This document shows positions 1 through 10,440 of a stretch of DNA of 64,000 bases, piece after piece. The position numbers were made by a program, and so were the translations under genes. Location: NCBI GenBank assembly GCA_030998225.1, contig JAPYXD010000746.1:992001-1056000 (forward strand). The letters are read 5' to 3'. Position 1 is the first letter of the stretch. Each line of letters starts with the position of its first letter. The notes below the pieces were generated by a model, which saw only the letters and a list, made by a program, of their open reading frames with translations, did not search any database and was not told the DNA's origin. This stretch comes from Diplolepis rosae (taxonomy: Eukaryota > Arthropoda > Insecta > Hymenoptera > Diplolepididae).

Positions 1-15
1 TGAGGTCCATTGAAC

Positions 16-34
16 TCGCGCATTACTTGGCCAC
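16..34 (+). repeat. Core box (exemplar of the ~19-bp conserved element)
   Basis: Consensus TCGCGCATTACTTGGCCAC. Conserved elements are two CpGs (TCGCG) at the left end and the palindrome TGGCCA at the right end. Frequent variants are not random: TCGCGTATTAC after S1; TCGCGTATTAG before S2 of the TTTATAAC type; TCGTGC after S2; TCGGGTATTAC after CCGGTAATC; TCGCGCATTGC after AAGATC; ATTACGAGGCCAC before S5; TTGGCAAC before S3 of the CATTTAAC type. Core variant and neighbouring linker are therefore inherited together as larger units. Confidence 0.95.
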
Positions 35-61
35 CTTACTTTAAGTCAGAGTCCGGAAATC
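35..61 (+). repeat. Linker class S1 (27 bp) exemplar
   Basis: Starts CTTACTTTAAGTC and ends CCGGAAATC. This is one of the two commonest linkers and is usually followed by S2 or S3. Main variants are AGTACGG, AGTTCGG and AGTCCGG in the middle, CTTACTTAAGG with CCGGTAATC, and CTTTCTTTAAGTCTGAG. With the core it makes a 46-bp monomer. The AAG(T/A)CAGA segment is shared with S3, so the two classes look homologous. Confidence 0.93.
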
Positions 62-173
62 CCGCGTATTACTTGGCCACTTTAGAAAAATTCTTATCCT
101 CCTATGAATTCGCTTATTACTTGGCCATCTTACATAAGTCAGAGTACGGAAAACTCGCGCATTACTTGGCCAC

Positions 174-199
174 TCTTTTCAAGACAGACTTCGTTTAAC
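174..199 (+). repeat. Linker class S3 (26 bp) exemplar
   Basis: Starts TCTTTTCAAGACAGACTTCG and ends TTTAAC or CTTAAC. Subtypes are CAGGACAGGCTTCGTCTAAC (nearly always next to S5), AGACTTCATTTAAC (preceded by core variant TTGGCAAC) and a one-base-shorter TCTTTCAAGAC form. It forms a 45-bp monomer. It is usually followed by S4, S5, S1 or S2; tandem S3-S3 is rare. Confidence 0.92.
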
Positions 200-205
200 T
201 CGCGC
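189..205 (+). other. CENP-B-box-like 17-mer at S3/core junction (exemplar)
   Basis: Sequence CTTCGTTTAACTCGCGC. Against the published CENP-B box core NTTCGNNNNANNCGGGN it matches TTCG, the central A and three of four bases of CGGG (CGCG here), 8 of 9 constrained positions at exact spacing. The same match is present wherever S3 ends TTCGTTTAAC, TTCGCTTAAC or TTCGTCTAAC, but not in the TTCATTTAAC subtype. Functional binding is unproven; chance resemblance is possible. Confidence 0.35.
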
Positions 206-404
206 ATTACTTGGCCACTTTATATAAAGTCTTATACTCCTAAGAACTCGCGCATTACTTGGCCACCTTACTTAAAGTCAGAGTACGGAAATCTCGCGCA
301 TTACTTCGCTACTTATAAAAATTCTTATACTCCTAAGTATTCGCGCATTACTTGGCCACTCTTTTCAAGACAGACTTCGCTTAACTCGCGTATTACTTGG
401 CCAC

Positions 405-444
405 TTATAAAAATATATATAAAAATTCTTATACTCCTAAGAAC
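405..444 (+). repeat. Linker class S4 (40 bp): S2 with a 12-bp AT insertion
   Basis: Identical to the 28-bp form of S2 except for 12 additional bases, ATATATAAAAAT, after TTATAAAAAT (10+12+18 bp), giving a 59-bp monomer. It is nearly always preceded by S3 and followed by S1. Exceptions seen are near 48,430 and 55,575 (preceded by S1) and near 59,780 and 62,805 (preceded by S2). The insertion repeats neighbouring sequence, consistent with a short duplication. It is TATA-like, but nothing indicates a promoter. Confidence 0.9.
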
Positions 445-2850
445 TCGCGAATTACTTGCCCACCTTACTTTAACTAAGAGTTCGGAAATCTCGCGTATTA
501 GTTGGCCACTTTATAAAAATTCTTACACTTCTAAGAATTCGCGCATTACTTGGCCACCTTACTTTAAGTCAGAGTACGGAAATCTCGCGCATTACTTCGC
601 TACTTATAAAAATTCTTATACTCCTAAGTATTCGCGCATTACTTGGCCACTATTTTCAAGACATACTTCGCTTAACTCGCGTATTACTTGGCTACTTATA
701 AAAAGTCTTATACTCCTAAGAACTCGCGCATTACTTGGCCACCTTACTTAAAGTCAGAGTACGGAAATCTCGCGCATTACTTCGCTACTTATAAAAATTC
801 TTATACTCCTAAGTATTCGAGCATTACTTGGCCACTCTTTCCAAGACAGTATTCGCTTAACTCGCGTTTTACTTGGCCACTTATAAAAATATATATAAAA
901 ATTCTTATACTCCTAAGATCTCGCGCATTGCTCGTCCACCTTACTTAAGGTCAGAGTCCGGAAATCTCGGGTATTACTTAGCCACTTTAGAAAAATTCTT
1001 ATACTCCTATGAATTCGCGTATTACTTGGCCACTTTACTGAAAGTCAGAGTACGGTAATCTCGCGCATTACTTGGCTGCTTATAAAAATTCTTATACTCC
1101 TAAGAACTCGCGCATTACTTGGCCACCTTATTTTAACTCAGATTTCGGAAATCTCGCGTATTAGTTGGCCACTTTATAACAATTCTCTTACTCCTAAGAA
1201 TTCGCGCATTACTTGGCCACTCTTTTCAAGACAGTCTTCGTTTAACTCGCGTATTACTTGGCCACTTATAAAAATATATATAAAAATTCCTATACTCCTA
1301 AGAATTCGCGCATTACTTGGCCACCTTAATTAAAGTCAGATTGCGGAAATCTCGCGTAGTAGTTTGCCACTTTAGAAAAATTCTTATACTCCTATGAATT
1401 CGCGTATTACTTGGCCACTTTACTTAAAGTCAGAGTACGGTAATCTCGCGCATTACTTGGCTGCTTATAAAAATTCTTATACTCCTAAGAACTCGCGCAT
1501 TACTTGGCCACCTTACTTTAAGTCAGAGTTCGGAAATCTCGCGTATTAGTTGGCCACTTTATAACAATTCTCTTACTCCTAAGAATTCGCGCATTACTTG
1601 GCCACTCTTTTCAAGACAGACTTCGTTTAACTCGCGTATTACTTGGCCACTTATAAAAATATATATAAAAATTCTTATACTCCTATGATCTCGCGCATTA
1701 CTTGGCCACCTTACTTAAGGTCAGAGTCCGGTAATCTCGGGTATTACTTGGCCACTTTAGAAACATTCTTAAAATCCTAAGAACTCGCGCATTACTTGGC
1801 CACCTTACTTTAGCTCAGAGTTCGGAAATCTCGCGTATTAGTTGGCCATTTTATAACAATTCTTATACTCCTAAGAATTCGCGCATTACTTGGCAACTCT
1901 TTTCAAGACATACTTCATTTAACTCGCGTATTACTTGGCCACCTTACTTAAAGTCAGAGTCCGGTAATCTCGGGTATTACTTGGCCACTTTATAGCAATT
2001 CTCTTACTCCTAAGAATTCGCGCATTACTTGGCCACTCTTTTGAAGACAGACTTCGTTTAACTCGCGTATTACTTGGCCACTTATAAAAATATATATAAA
2101 AATTCTTATACTCCTAAGATCTCGCGTATTACTTGGCCACCTTACTTAAAGTCAGAGTACGGAAATCTCGCGCATTACTTGGCCACTATATAAAAATTCT
2201 TATACTCCTAAGATCTCGCGCATTGCTTGGCCACCTTACTTAAGGTCAGAGTCCGGTAATCTCGGGTATTACTTGGCCACTTTATAGCAATTCGTATACT
2301 CCTAAGAATTCGTGCATTACTTGGCCACCTTACTTCAGCTCAGAGTTCGGAAATCTCGCGTATTAGTTGGCCACTTTATAACAATTCTTATACTCCTAAG
2401 AATTCGTGCATTACTTGGCCACCTTTCTTTAAGTCTGAGTTCGGAAATCTCGCGTATTAGTTGGCCACTTTACAACAATTCTTATACTCCTAAGAATTCG
2501 CGCATTACTTGGCCACCATATTTAAAGTAAGAGTCCGGAAATCTCGCGAATTACTTGGCCACTCTTTTCAAGAAAGACGTCCTTTAACTCGCGTATTACT
2601 TGGCCACTTATAAAAATATATATAAAAAGTCTTATACTCCTAAGATCTCGCGCTTTACTTGGCCACTTTACTTAAAGTCAGAGTTCGGAAATCTCGCGTA
2701 TTACTTCGCTACTTATAAAAATTCTTACACTCCTAAGAATTCGCGCATTACTTGGCAACTCTTTTCAAGACAGACTTCATTTAACTCGCGTATTACTTGG
2801 CCACCATACTTAAAGTCAGAGTACGGAAATCTCGCGCATTACTTGGCCAC

Positions 2851-2879
2851 TTTATAAAAATTCTTACACTCCTAAGAAT
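2851..2879 (+). repeat. Linker class S2 (28-29 bp) exemplar
   Basis: AT-rich linker starting TTTATAAAAATTCTTA and ending CTCCTAAGAAT; the 28-bp form lacks one leading T. Subtypes are TTTATAAC, TTTATAGC, TTTAGAAA and the CTTAAAATCCTAAGAAC ending. The end plus the following core often creates GAATTC or AGATCT. With the core it gives a 47-48-bp monomer. It most often follows S1 and precedes S1 or S3. Confidence 0.93.
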
Positions 2880-3222
2880 TCGCGCAAAACTTGGCAACCT
2901 TACTTTAAGTCAGAGTACGGAAATCTCGCGCATTACTTGGACACTCTTTTCAAGACAGACTTCGCTTAACTCGCGTATTACTTGGCCACTTTATAACAAT
3001 TCTCTTACTCCTAAGAATTCGCGCATTACTTGGCCACCTTACTTAAGGTCAGAGTCCGGTAATCTCGGGTATTACTTGGCCACTTTATAGCAATTCTTAT
3101 ACTCCTAAGAATTCGCGCATTACTTGGCCACCTTATATAAATTCAGAGTCCGGAAATCTCGCGCATTACTTGGCCACTCTTTTCAGGACAGGCTTCGTCT
3201 AACTCGCGCATTACGAGGCCAC

Positions 3223-3257
3223 ATATGTATTTATATCAGTCATGAGGTCCATTGAAC
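3223..3257 (+). repeat. Linker class S5 (35 bp) exemplar
   Basis: Starts ATATGTATTTATATCAG and ends GTCCATTGAAC. It nearly always sits in a fixed order: S3 of the CAGGACAGG...GTCTAAC type, core variant ATTACGAGGCCAC, S5, core, S1. I count roughly 45-50 copies, very unevenly placed. A subtype with AGTTATGTATTTATAACAG and upstream GGACTGGC occurs near 44,275, 45,435, 52,485 and 56,500. The first 15 bases of the window are the tail of an S5. Confidence 0.9.
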
Positions 3258-6200
3258 TCGCGCATTACTTGGCCACCTTACTTTAAGTCAGAGTCCGGAA
3301 ATCTCGCGTATTACTTGGCCACTTTAGAAAAATTCTTATACTCCTATGAATTCGCTTATTACTTGGCCATCTTACATAAGTCAGAGTACGGAAAACTCGC
3401 GCATTACTTGGCCACTCTTTTCAAGACAGACTTCGTTTAACTCGCGCATTACTTGGCCACTTTATGTAAAGTCTTATACTCCTAAGAACTCGCGCATTAC
3501 TTGGCCACCTTACTTAAAGTCAGAGTACGGAAATCTCGCGCATTACTTCGCTACTTATAAAAATTCTTATACTCCTAAGTATTCGCGCATTACTTGGCCA
3601 CTCTTTTCAAGACAGACTTCGCTTAACTCGCGTATTACTTGGCCACTTATAAAAATATATATAAAAATTCTTATACTCCTAAGAACTCGCGAATTACTTG
3701 CCCACCTTACTTTAACTAAGAGTTCGGAAATCTCGCGTATTACTTGGCCACTTTATAAAAATTCTTACACTTCTAAGAATTCGCGCATTACTTGGCCACC
3801 TTACTTAAAGTCAGAGTACGGAAATCTCGCGCATTACTTCGCTACTTATAAAAATTCTTATACTCCTAAGTATTCGCGCATTACTTGGCCACTATTTTCA
3901 AGACATACTTCGCTTAACTCGCGTATTACTTGGCTACTTATAAAAAGTCTTATACTCCTAAGAACTCGCGCATTACTTGGCCACCTTACTTAAAGTCAGA
4001 GTACCGAAATCTCGCGCATTACTTCGCTACTTATAAAAAATTCTTATACTCCTAAGTATTCGAGCATTACTTGGCCACTCTTTTCAAGACAGACTTCGCT
4101 TAACTCGCGTATTACTTGGCCACTTATAAAAATATATATAAAAATTCTTATACTCCTAAGATCTCGCGCATTGCTCGTCCACCTTACTTAAGGTCAGAGT
4201 CCGGAAATCTCGGGTATTACTTAGCCACTTTAGAAAAATTCTTATACTCCTATGAATTCGCGTATTACTTGGCCACTTTACTGAAAGTCAGAGTACGGTA
4301 ATCTCGCGCATTACTTGGCTGCTTATAAAAATTCTTATACTCCTAAGAACTCGCGCATTACTTGGCCACCTTACTTTAAGTCAGAGTTCGGAAATCTCGC
4401 GTATTAGTTGGCCACTTTATAACAATTCTCTTACTCCTAAGAATTCGCGCATTACTTGGCCACTCTTTTCAAGACAGACTTCGTTTAACTCGCGTATTAC
4501 TTGGCCACTTATAAAAATATATATAAAAATTCCTATACTCCTAAGAATTCGTGCATTACTTGACCACCTTATTTAAAGTCAGATTGCGGAAATCTCGCGT
4601 ATTACTTGGCCACTTTAGAAAAATTCTTATACTCCTATGAATTCGCGTATTACTTGGCCACTTTACTTAAAGTCAGAGTACGGTAATCTCGCGCATTACT
4701 TGGCTGCTTATAAAAATTCTTATACTCCTAAGAACTCGCGCATTACTTGGCCACCTTACTTTAAGTCAGAGTTCGGAAATCTCGCGTATTAGTTGGCCAC
4801 TTTATAACAATTCTCTTACTCCTAAGAATTCGCGCATTACTTGGCCACTCTTTTCAAGACAGACTTCGTTTAACTCGCGTATTACTTGGCCACTTATAAA
4901 AATATATATAAAAATTCTTATACTCCTATGATCTCGCGCATTACTTGGCCACCTTACTTAAGGTCAGAGTCCGGTAATCTCGGGTATTACTTGGCCACTT
5001 TAGAAACATTCTTAAAATCCTAAGAACTCGCGCATTACTTGGCCACCTTACTTTAGCTCAGAGTTCGGAAATCTCGCGTATTAGTTGGCCATTTTATAAC
5101 AATTCTTATACTCCTAAGAATTCGCGCATTACTTGGCAACTCTTTTCAAGACATACTTCATTTAACTCGCGTATTACTTGGCCACCTTACTTAAAGTCAG
5201 AGTCCGGTAATCTCGGGTATTACTTGGCCACTTTATATCAATTCTGTTACTCCTAAGAATTCGCGCATTACTTGGCCACTCTTTTCAAGACAGACTTCGT
5301 TTAACTCGCGTATTACTTGGCCACTTATAAAAATATATATAAAAATTCTTATACTCCTAAGATCTCGCGTATTACTTGGCCACCTTACTTAAAGTCAGAG
5401 TACGGAAATCTCGCGCATTACTTGGCCACTTTAAAAAAATTCTTATACTCCTAAGATCTCGCGCATTGCTTGGCCACCTTACTTAAGGTCAGAGTCCGGT
5501 AATCTCGGGTATTACTTGGCCACTTTATAGCAATTCGTATACTCCTAAGAATTCGTGCATTACTTGGCCACCTTACTTCAGCTCAGAGTTCGGAAATCTC
5601 GCGTATTAGTTGGCCACTTTATAACAATTCTTATACTCCTAAGAATTCGTGCATTACTTGGCCACCTTTCTTTAAGTCTGAGTTCGGAAATCTCGCGTAT
5701 TAGTTGGCCACTTTATAACAATTCTTATAATCCTAAGAATTCGCGCATTACTTGGCCACCATATTTAAATTCAGAGTCCGGAAATGTCGCGCATTACTTT
5801 GCCACTCTTTTCAAGACAGACTTCGTTTAACTCGCGTATTACTTGGCCACTTATAAAAATATATATAAAAAGTCTTATACTCCTAAGATCTCGCGCTTTA
5901 CTTGGCCACCTTACTTTAAGTCAGAGTTCGGAAATCTCGCGTATTACTTCGCTACTTATAAAAATTCTTACACTCCTAAGAATTCGCGCATTACTTGGCA
6001 ACTCTTTTCAAGACAGACTTCATTTAACTCGCGTATTACTTGGCCACCATACTTAAAGTCAGAGTACGGAAATCTCGCGCATTACTTGGCCACTTTATAA
6101 AAATTCTTACACTCCTAAGAATTCGCGCAAAACTTGGCAACCTTACTTTAAGTCAGAGTACGGAAATCTCGCGCATTACTTGGACACTCTTTTCAAGACA

Positions 6201-6480
6201 GACTTCGCTTAACTCGCGTATTACTTGGCCACTTTATAACAATTCTCTTACTCCTAAGAATTCGCGCATTACTTGGCCACCTTACTTAAGGTCAGAGTCC
6301 GGTAATCTCGGGTATTACTTGGCCACTTTATAGCAATTCTTATACTCCTAAGAATTCGCGCATTACTTGGCCACCTTATATAAATTCAGAGTCCGGAAAT
6401 CTCGCGCATTACTTGGCCACTCTTTTCAGGACAGGCTTCGTCTAACTCGCGTATTAGGAGGCTACTTATGTATTTATATC
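3242..6480 (+). repeat. 3.24-kb higher-order repeat, copy 2
   Basis: In-register copy of the preceding block. Similarity fades at the S5 near 6,468, where the linked core reads ATTAGGAGGCTAC and S5 carries the GTCCTGTGGTCC variant instead of GTCATGAGGTCC. Copy 1 and copy 2 end in different S5 subtypes. There is no third full copy downstream, only short collinear stretches. Confidence 0.88.
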
Positions 6481-9400
6481 AGTCCTGTGGTCCATCGAAC
6501 TCGCGCATTACTTGGCCACCTTACTTTAAGTCAGAGTCCGGAAATCTCGCGTATTACTTGGCCATTTTAGTAAAATTCTTAAACTCCTATGAATTCGGGT
6601 ATTACTTGGCCACCTTACTTAAAGTCAGAGTACGGAAATCTCGCGCATTACATGGCCACTCTTTTCAGGACAGGCTTCGTCTAACTCGCGTATTACGAGG
6701 CCACATATGTATTTATATCAGTCATGAGGTCCATTGAACTCGCGCATTACTATGCCACCTTACTTTAAGTCAGAGTCCGGAAATCTCGCGAATTAATTGG
6801 CCACTTTAGAAAAAATTCTTATACTCCTATGAATTCGCTTATTACTTGGCCATCTTACTTAAAGTCAGAGTACGGAAAACTCGCGCATTACTTGGCCACT
6901 CTTTTCAAGACAGACTTCGTTTAACTCGCGCATTACTTGGCCACTTTATAAAAATTCTTAAAATCCTAAGAATTCGTGCATTACTTGACCACCTTATTTA
7001 AAGTCAGATTCCGGAAATCTCGCGTATTACTTGGCCACTTTATAAAAATTCTTACACTCCTAAGAATTCGTGCATTACTTGGCCATCTTACTTTAAGTCA
7101 GAGTACGGAAATCTCGCGCATTACTTGGCCACACTTTTCAAGACAGACTTCGCTTAACTCGCGTATTACTTCGCCACTTATAAAAATATATATAAAAATT
7201 CTTATACTCCTAAGATCTCGCGCATTACTTGGCCACCTGACTTAAGGTCAGAGTCCGGTAATCTCGGGTATTACTTGGCCACTTTAGAAAAATTCTTAAA
7301 ATCCTAAGAATTCGCGCATTACTTGGCGACCTTACTTCAAGTCAGAGTCCGGAAATCTCGCGTATTAGTTGGCCACTTTATAACAATTCTTATACTCCTA
7401 AGAATTCGTGCATTACTTGGCCACCTTATTTTAAGTCAGAGTACGGAAATCTCGCGCATTACTTGGCCACTCTTTTCAAGACAGACTTCGCTTAACTCGC
7501 GTATTACTTGGCCACTTATAAAAATATATATAAAAATTCTTATACTCCTAAGATCTCGCGCATTGCTTGTCCACCTTACTCAAGGTCAGAGTCCGGAAAT
7601 CTCGGGTATTACTTGGACACTTTATAGAAATTCTTATACTCCTAAGAATTCTTGCATTACTTGACCACCTTATTTAAAGTCAGATTCCGGAACTCTCGCG
7701 TATTACTTGGCCACTTTAGAAAAATTCTCATACTCCTATGAACTCGCGCATTACTTGGCCACCTTATTTAAAGTCAGAGTTCGGAAATCTCGCGTATTAG
7801 TTGGCCACTTTATAACAAATCTCTTACTCCTAAGAATTCGCACATTACTTGGCCACTCTTATCAAGACAGTCTTCGTTTAACTCGCGTATTGCTTGGCCA
7901 CTTATAAAAATATATATAAAAATTCTTATACTCCTATGAATTCGCGTACTACTTGGCCACCTTACTTAAGGTCAGAGTCCGGTAATCTCGGGTATTACTT
8001 GGCCACTTTAGAAAAATTCTTAAAATCCTAAGAACTCGCGCATTACGTGGCCACCTTACTTTAGCTCAGAGTTCGGAAATCTCGCGTATTAGTTGGCCAC
8101 TTTATAACAATTCTTATACTCCTAAGAATTCGTGCATTACTTGGCCACCTTTCCTTAAGTCTGAGTTCGGAAATCTCGCGTATTAGTTGGCCACGTTATA
8201 ACAATTCTTATACTCCTAAGAATTCGCGCATTACTTGGCCACCTTACTTAAAGTCAGAGTCCGGAAATCTCGCGTATTATTTGGCCACTTTATAACAATT
8301 CTCTTACTCCTAAGAATTCGCGCATTACTTGGCCACTCTTTTCAAGACAGACTTCGTTTAACTCGCGTATTACGAGGCCACCTTATTTTAAGTCAGAGTA
8401 CGGAAATCTCGCGCATTACTTGGGTACTTTATAACAATTCTTATACTCCTAAGAATTCGCGCATTGCTTGGCCACCTTACTTAAGGTCAGAGTCCGGTAA
8501 TCTCGGGTATTACTTGGCCACTTTATAGCAATTCTTATACTCCTAAGAATTCGTGCATTACTTGGCCACCTTTCTTTAAGTCTGAGTTCGGAAATCTCGC
8601 GTATTAGTTTGCCACTTTATAACAATTCTTATACTCCTAACAATTAGTGCATTACTTGGCCACCATACTTTAAGTCAGAGTTCGGAAATCTCGCGTATTA
8701 GTTGGCCACTTTATAACAATTCTCTTACTCCTAAGAATTCGCGCATTACTTGGCAACTCTTTTCAAGACAGACTTCATTTAACTCGCGTATTACTTGGCC
8801 ACCTTACTTAAAGTCAGAGTCCGGTAATCTCGGGTATTACTTGGCCACTTTGTAGCAATTCTTATACTCCTAAGAATTCGTGCATTACTTGGCCACCTTT
8901 CTTTAAGTCTGAGGTCGGAAATCTCGCGTATTAGTTGGCCACTTTATAACAATTCTAATACTCCTAACAATTAGTGCATTACTTGGCCACCATACTTTAA
9001 GTCAGAGTTCGGAAATCTCGCGTATTAGTTGACCACTTTATAACAATTGTCTTACTCCTAAGAATTCGCGCATTACTTGGCCACCTTATTTAAATTCAGA
9101 GTCCGGAAATCTCGCGCATTACTTGGCCACTCTTTCAAGACAGACTTCGTTTAACTCGCGTATTACTTGGCCACTTATAAAAATATATATAAAAATTCTT
9201 ATACTCCTAAGATCTCGCGCATTACTTGGCCACCTGACTTAAGGTCAGAGTCCGGTAATCTCGAGTATTACTTGGCCACTTTAGAAAAATTCTTATACTC
9301 CTATGAATTCGCTTATTACTTGGCCATCTTACTTAAAGTCAGAGTCCGGAAATCTCGCGCATTACTTGGCCACTCTTTCAAGACAGACTTCGTTTAACTC

Positions 9401-10440
9401 GCGTATTACTTGGCCACTTATAAAAATATATATAAAAATTCTTATACACCTAAGATCTCGCGCATTGCTTGGCCACCTTACTTAAGGTCAGAGTCCGGTA
9501 ATCTCGGGTATTACTTGGCTACTTTATAGCAATTCTTATACTCCTAAGAATTCGTGCATTACTTGGCCACCTTTCTTTAAGTCTGAGTTCGGAAATCTCG
9601 CGTATTAGTTTGCCACTTTATAACAATTCTTATACTCCTAACAATTAGTGCATTACTTGGCCACCTTACTTTAAGTCAGAGTCCGGAAATCTCGCGCATT
9701 ACTTGGCCACTTTATAAAAATTCTTACACTCCTAAGAATTCGCGCAAAACTTGGCCACCTTACTTTAAGTCAGAGTACGGAAATCTCGCGCATTACTCGG
9801 CCACCATATTTAAATTCAGAGTCCGGAAATCTCGCGCATTACTTTGCCACTCTTTTCAAGACAGACTTCGTTTAACTCGCGTATTACTTGGCCACTTATA
9901 AAAATATATATAAAAAGTCTTATACTCCTAAGAATTCGCGCATTACTTGGCCACCTTACTTTAAGTCAGAGTTCGGAAATCTCGCGTATTAGTTGGCCAC
10001 TTTATAACAATTCTCTTACTCCAAAGAATTGGCGCATTACTTGGCAACTCTTTTCAAGACAGACTTCATTTAACTCGCGTATTACTTGGCCACCATACTT
10101 AAAGTCAGAGTACGGAAATCTCGCGCATTACTTGGACACTCTTTTCAAGACAGACTTCGCTTAACTCGCGTATTACTTGGCCACTTTATAACAATTCTCT
10201 TACTCCTAAGAATTCGCGCATTACTTGGCCACCTTACTTAAGGTCAGAGTCCGGTAATCTCGGGTATTACTTGGCCACTTTATAGCAATTCTTATACTCC
10301 TAAGAATTCGCGCATTACTTGCCCACATAATTTAAATTCCGAGTCCGGAAATCTCGCGCATTACTTGGCCACTCTTTTCAGGACAGGCTTCGTCTAACTC
10401 GCGCATTACGAGGCCACATATGTATTTATATCAGTCATGA
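6481..10440 (+). repeat. Mixed satellite block, S5-poor after 6.7 kb
   Basis: One short S5-S5 unit (about 236 bp, to ~6,704) is followed by ~3.7 kb without S5. Two modules here recur elsewhere: 6,976-7,245 also at 31,874-32,143 and 36,295-36,564, and 7,323-7,664 with close relatives near 14,633, 20,310, 22,630 and 36,642. The first CAATTGTCTTACTCC signature is at 9,054. Only satellite sequence is present. Confidence 0.85.

Larger units (their letters stand above)
1..3241 (+). repeat. 3.24-kb higher-order repeat, copy 1
   Basis: Begins within S5 and runs through about 68 monomers to the next S5. The same order of linker classes and private variants recurs 3,242-3,243 bp downstream. Examples are the SRITWP-type frame at 104-751, which recurs at 3,346-3,993, and landmarks at 2,312, 2,600 and 2,797, which recur at 5,555, 5,843 and 6,040. 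By eye there are a few dozen substitutions plus a one-base indel near 4,030, roughly 98-99% identity. Confidence 0.9.

Noticed and set aside
16..34. NF-I-type half site (TTGGC) in every core
   Set aside because: Only a five-base half match. The paired half at the required spacing (GCCAA after five bases) is absent, so there is no support for a binding site.
16..34. CENP-B box within the core itself (TTCGCGCATTAC)
   Set aside because: TTCG is present when S2 precedes, but the central A and the CGGG positions do not match. Only the S3/core junction shows a near match.
405..428. TATA-box promoter in S4 (TATAAAAATATATATAAAA)
   Set aside because: It recurs in dozens of S4 linkers with no downstream gene and is explained as S2 plus a 12-bp AT-rich duplication. 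Transcription of the satellite is possible but not shown.
104..751. 215-codon open frame (also 3,346-3,993) with SRITWP/YLKSEYGN repeats
   Set aside because: It is the satellite read in frame. The 19-bp core lacks stops in all three forward frames and gives SRITWP, RALLGH or AHYLAT depending on phase. Monomers of 45, 46, 48, 54 and 59 bp keep changing the frame, the same peptide text appears in all frames, and stops come from the linkers (TAAGTC, CCTAAG, TTTAAC). No codon bias or coding context.
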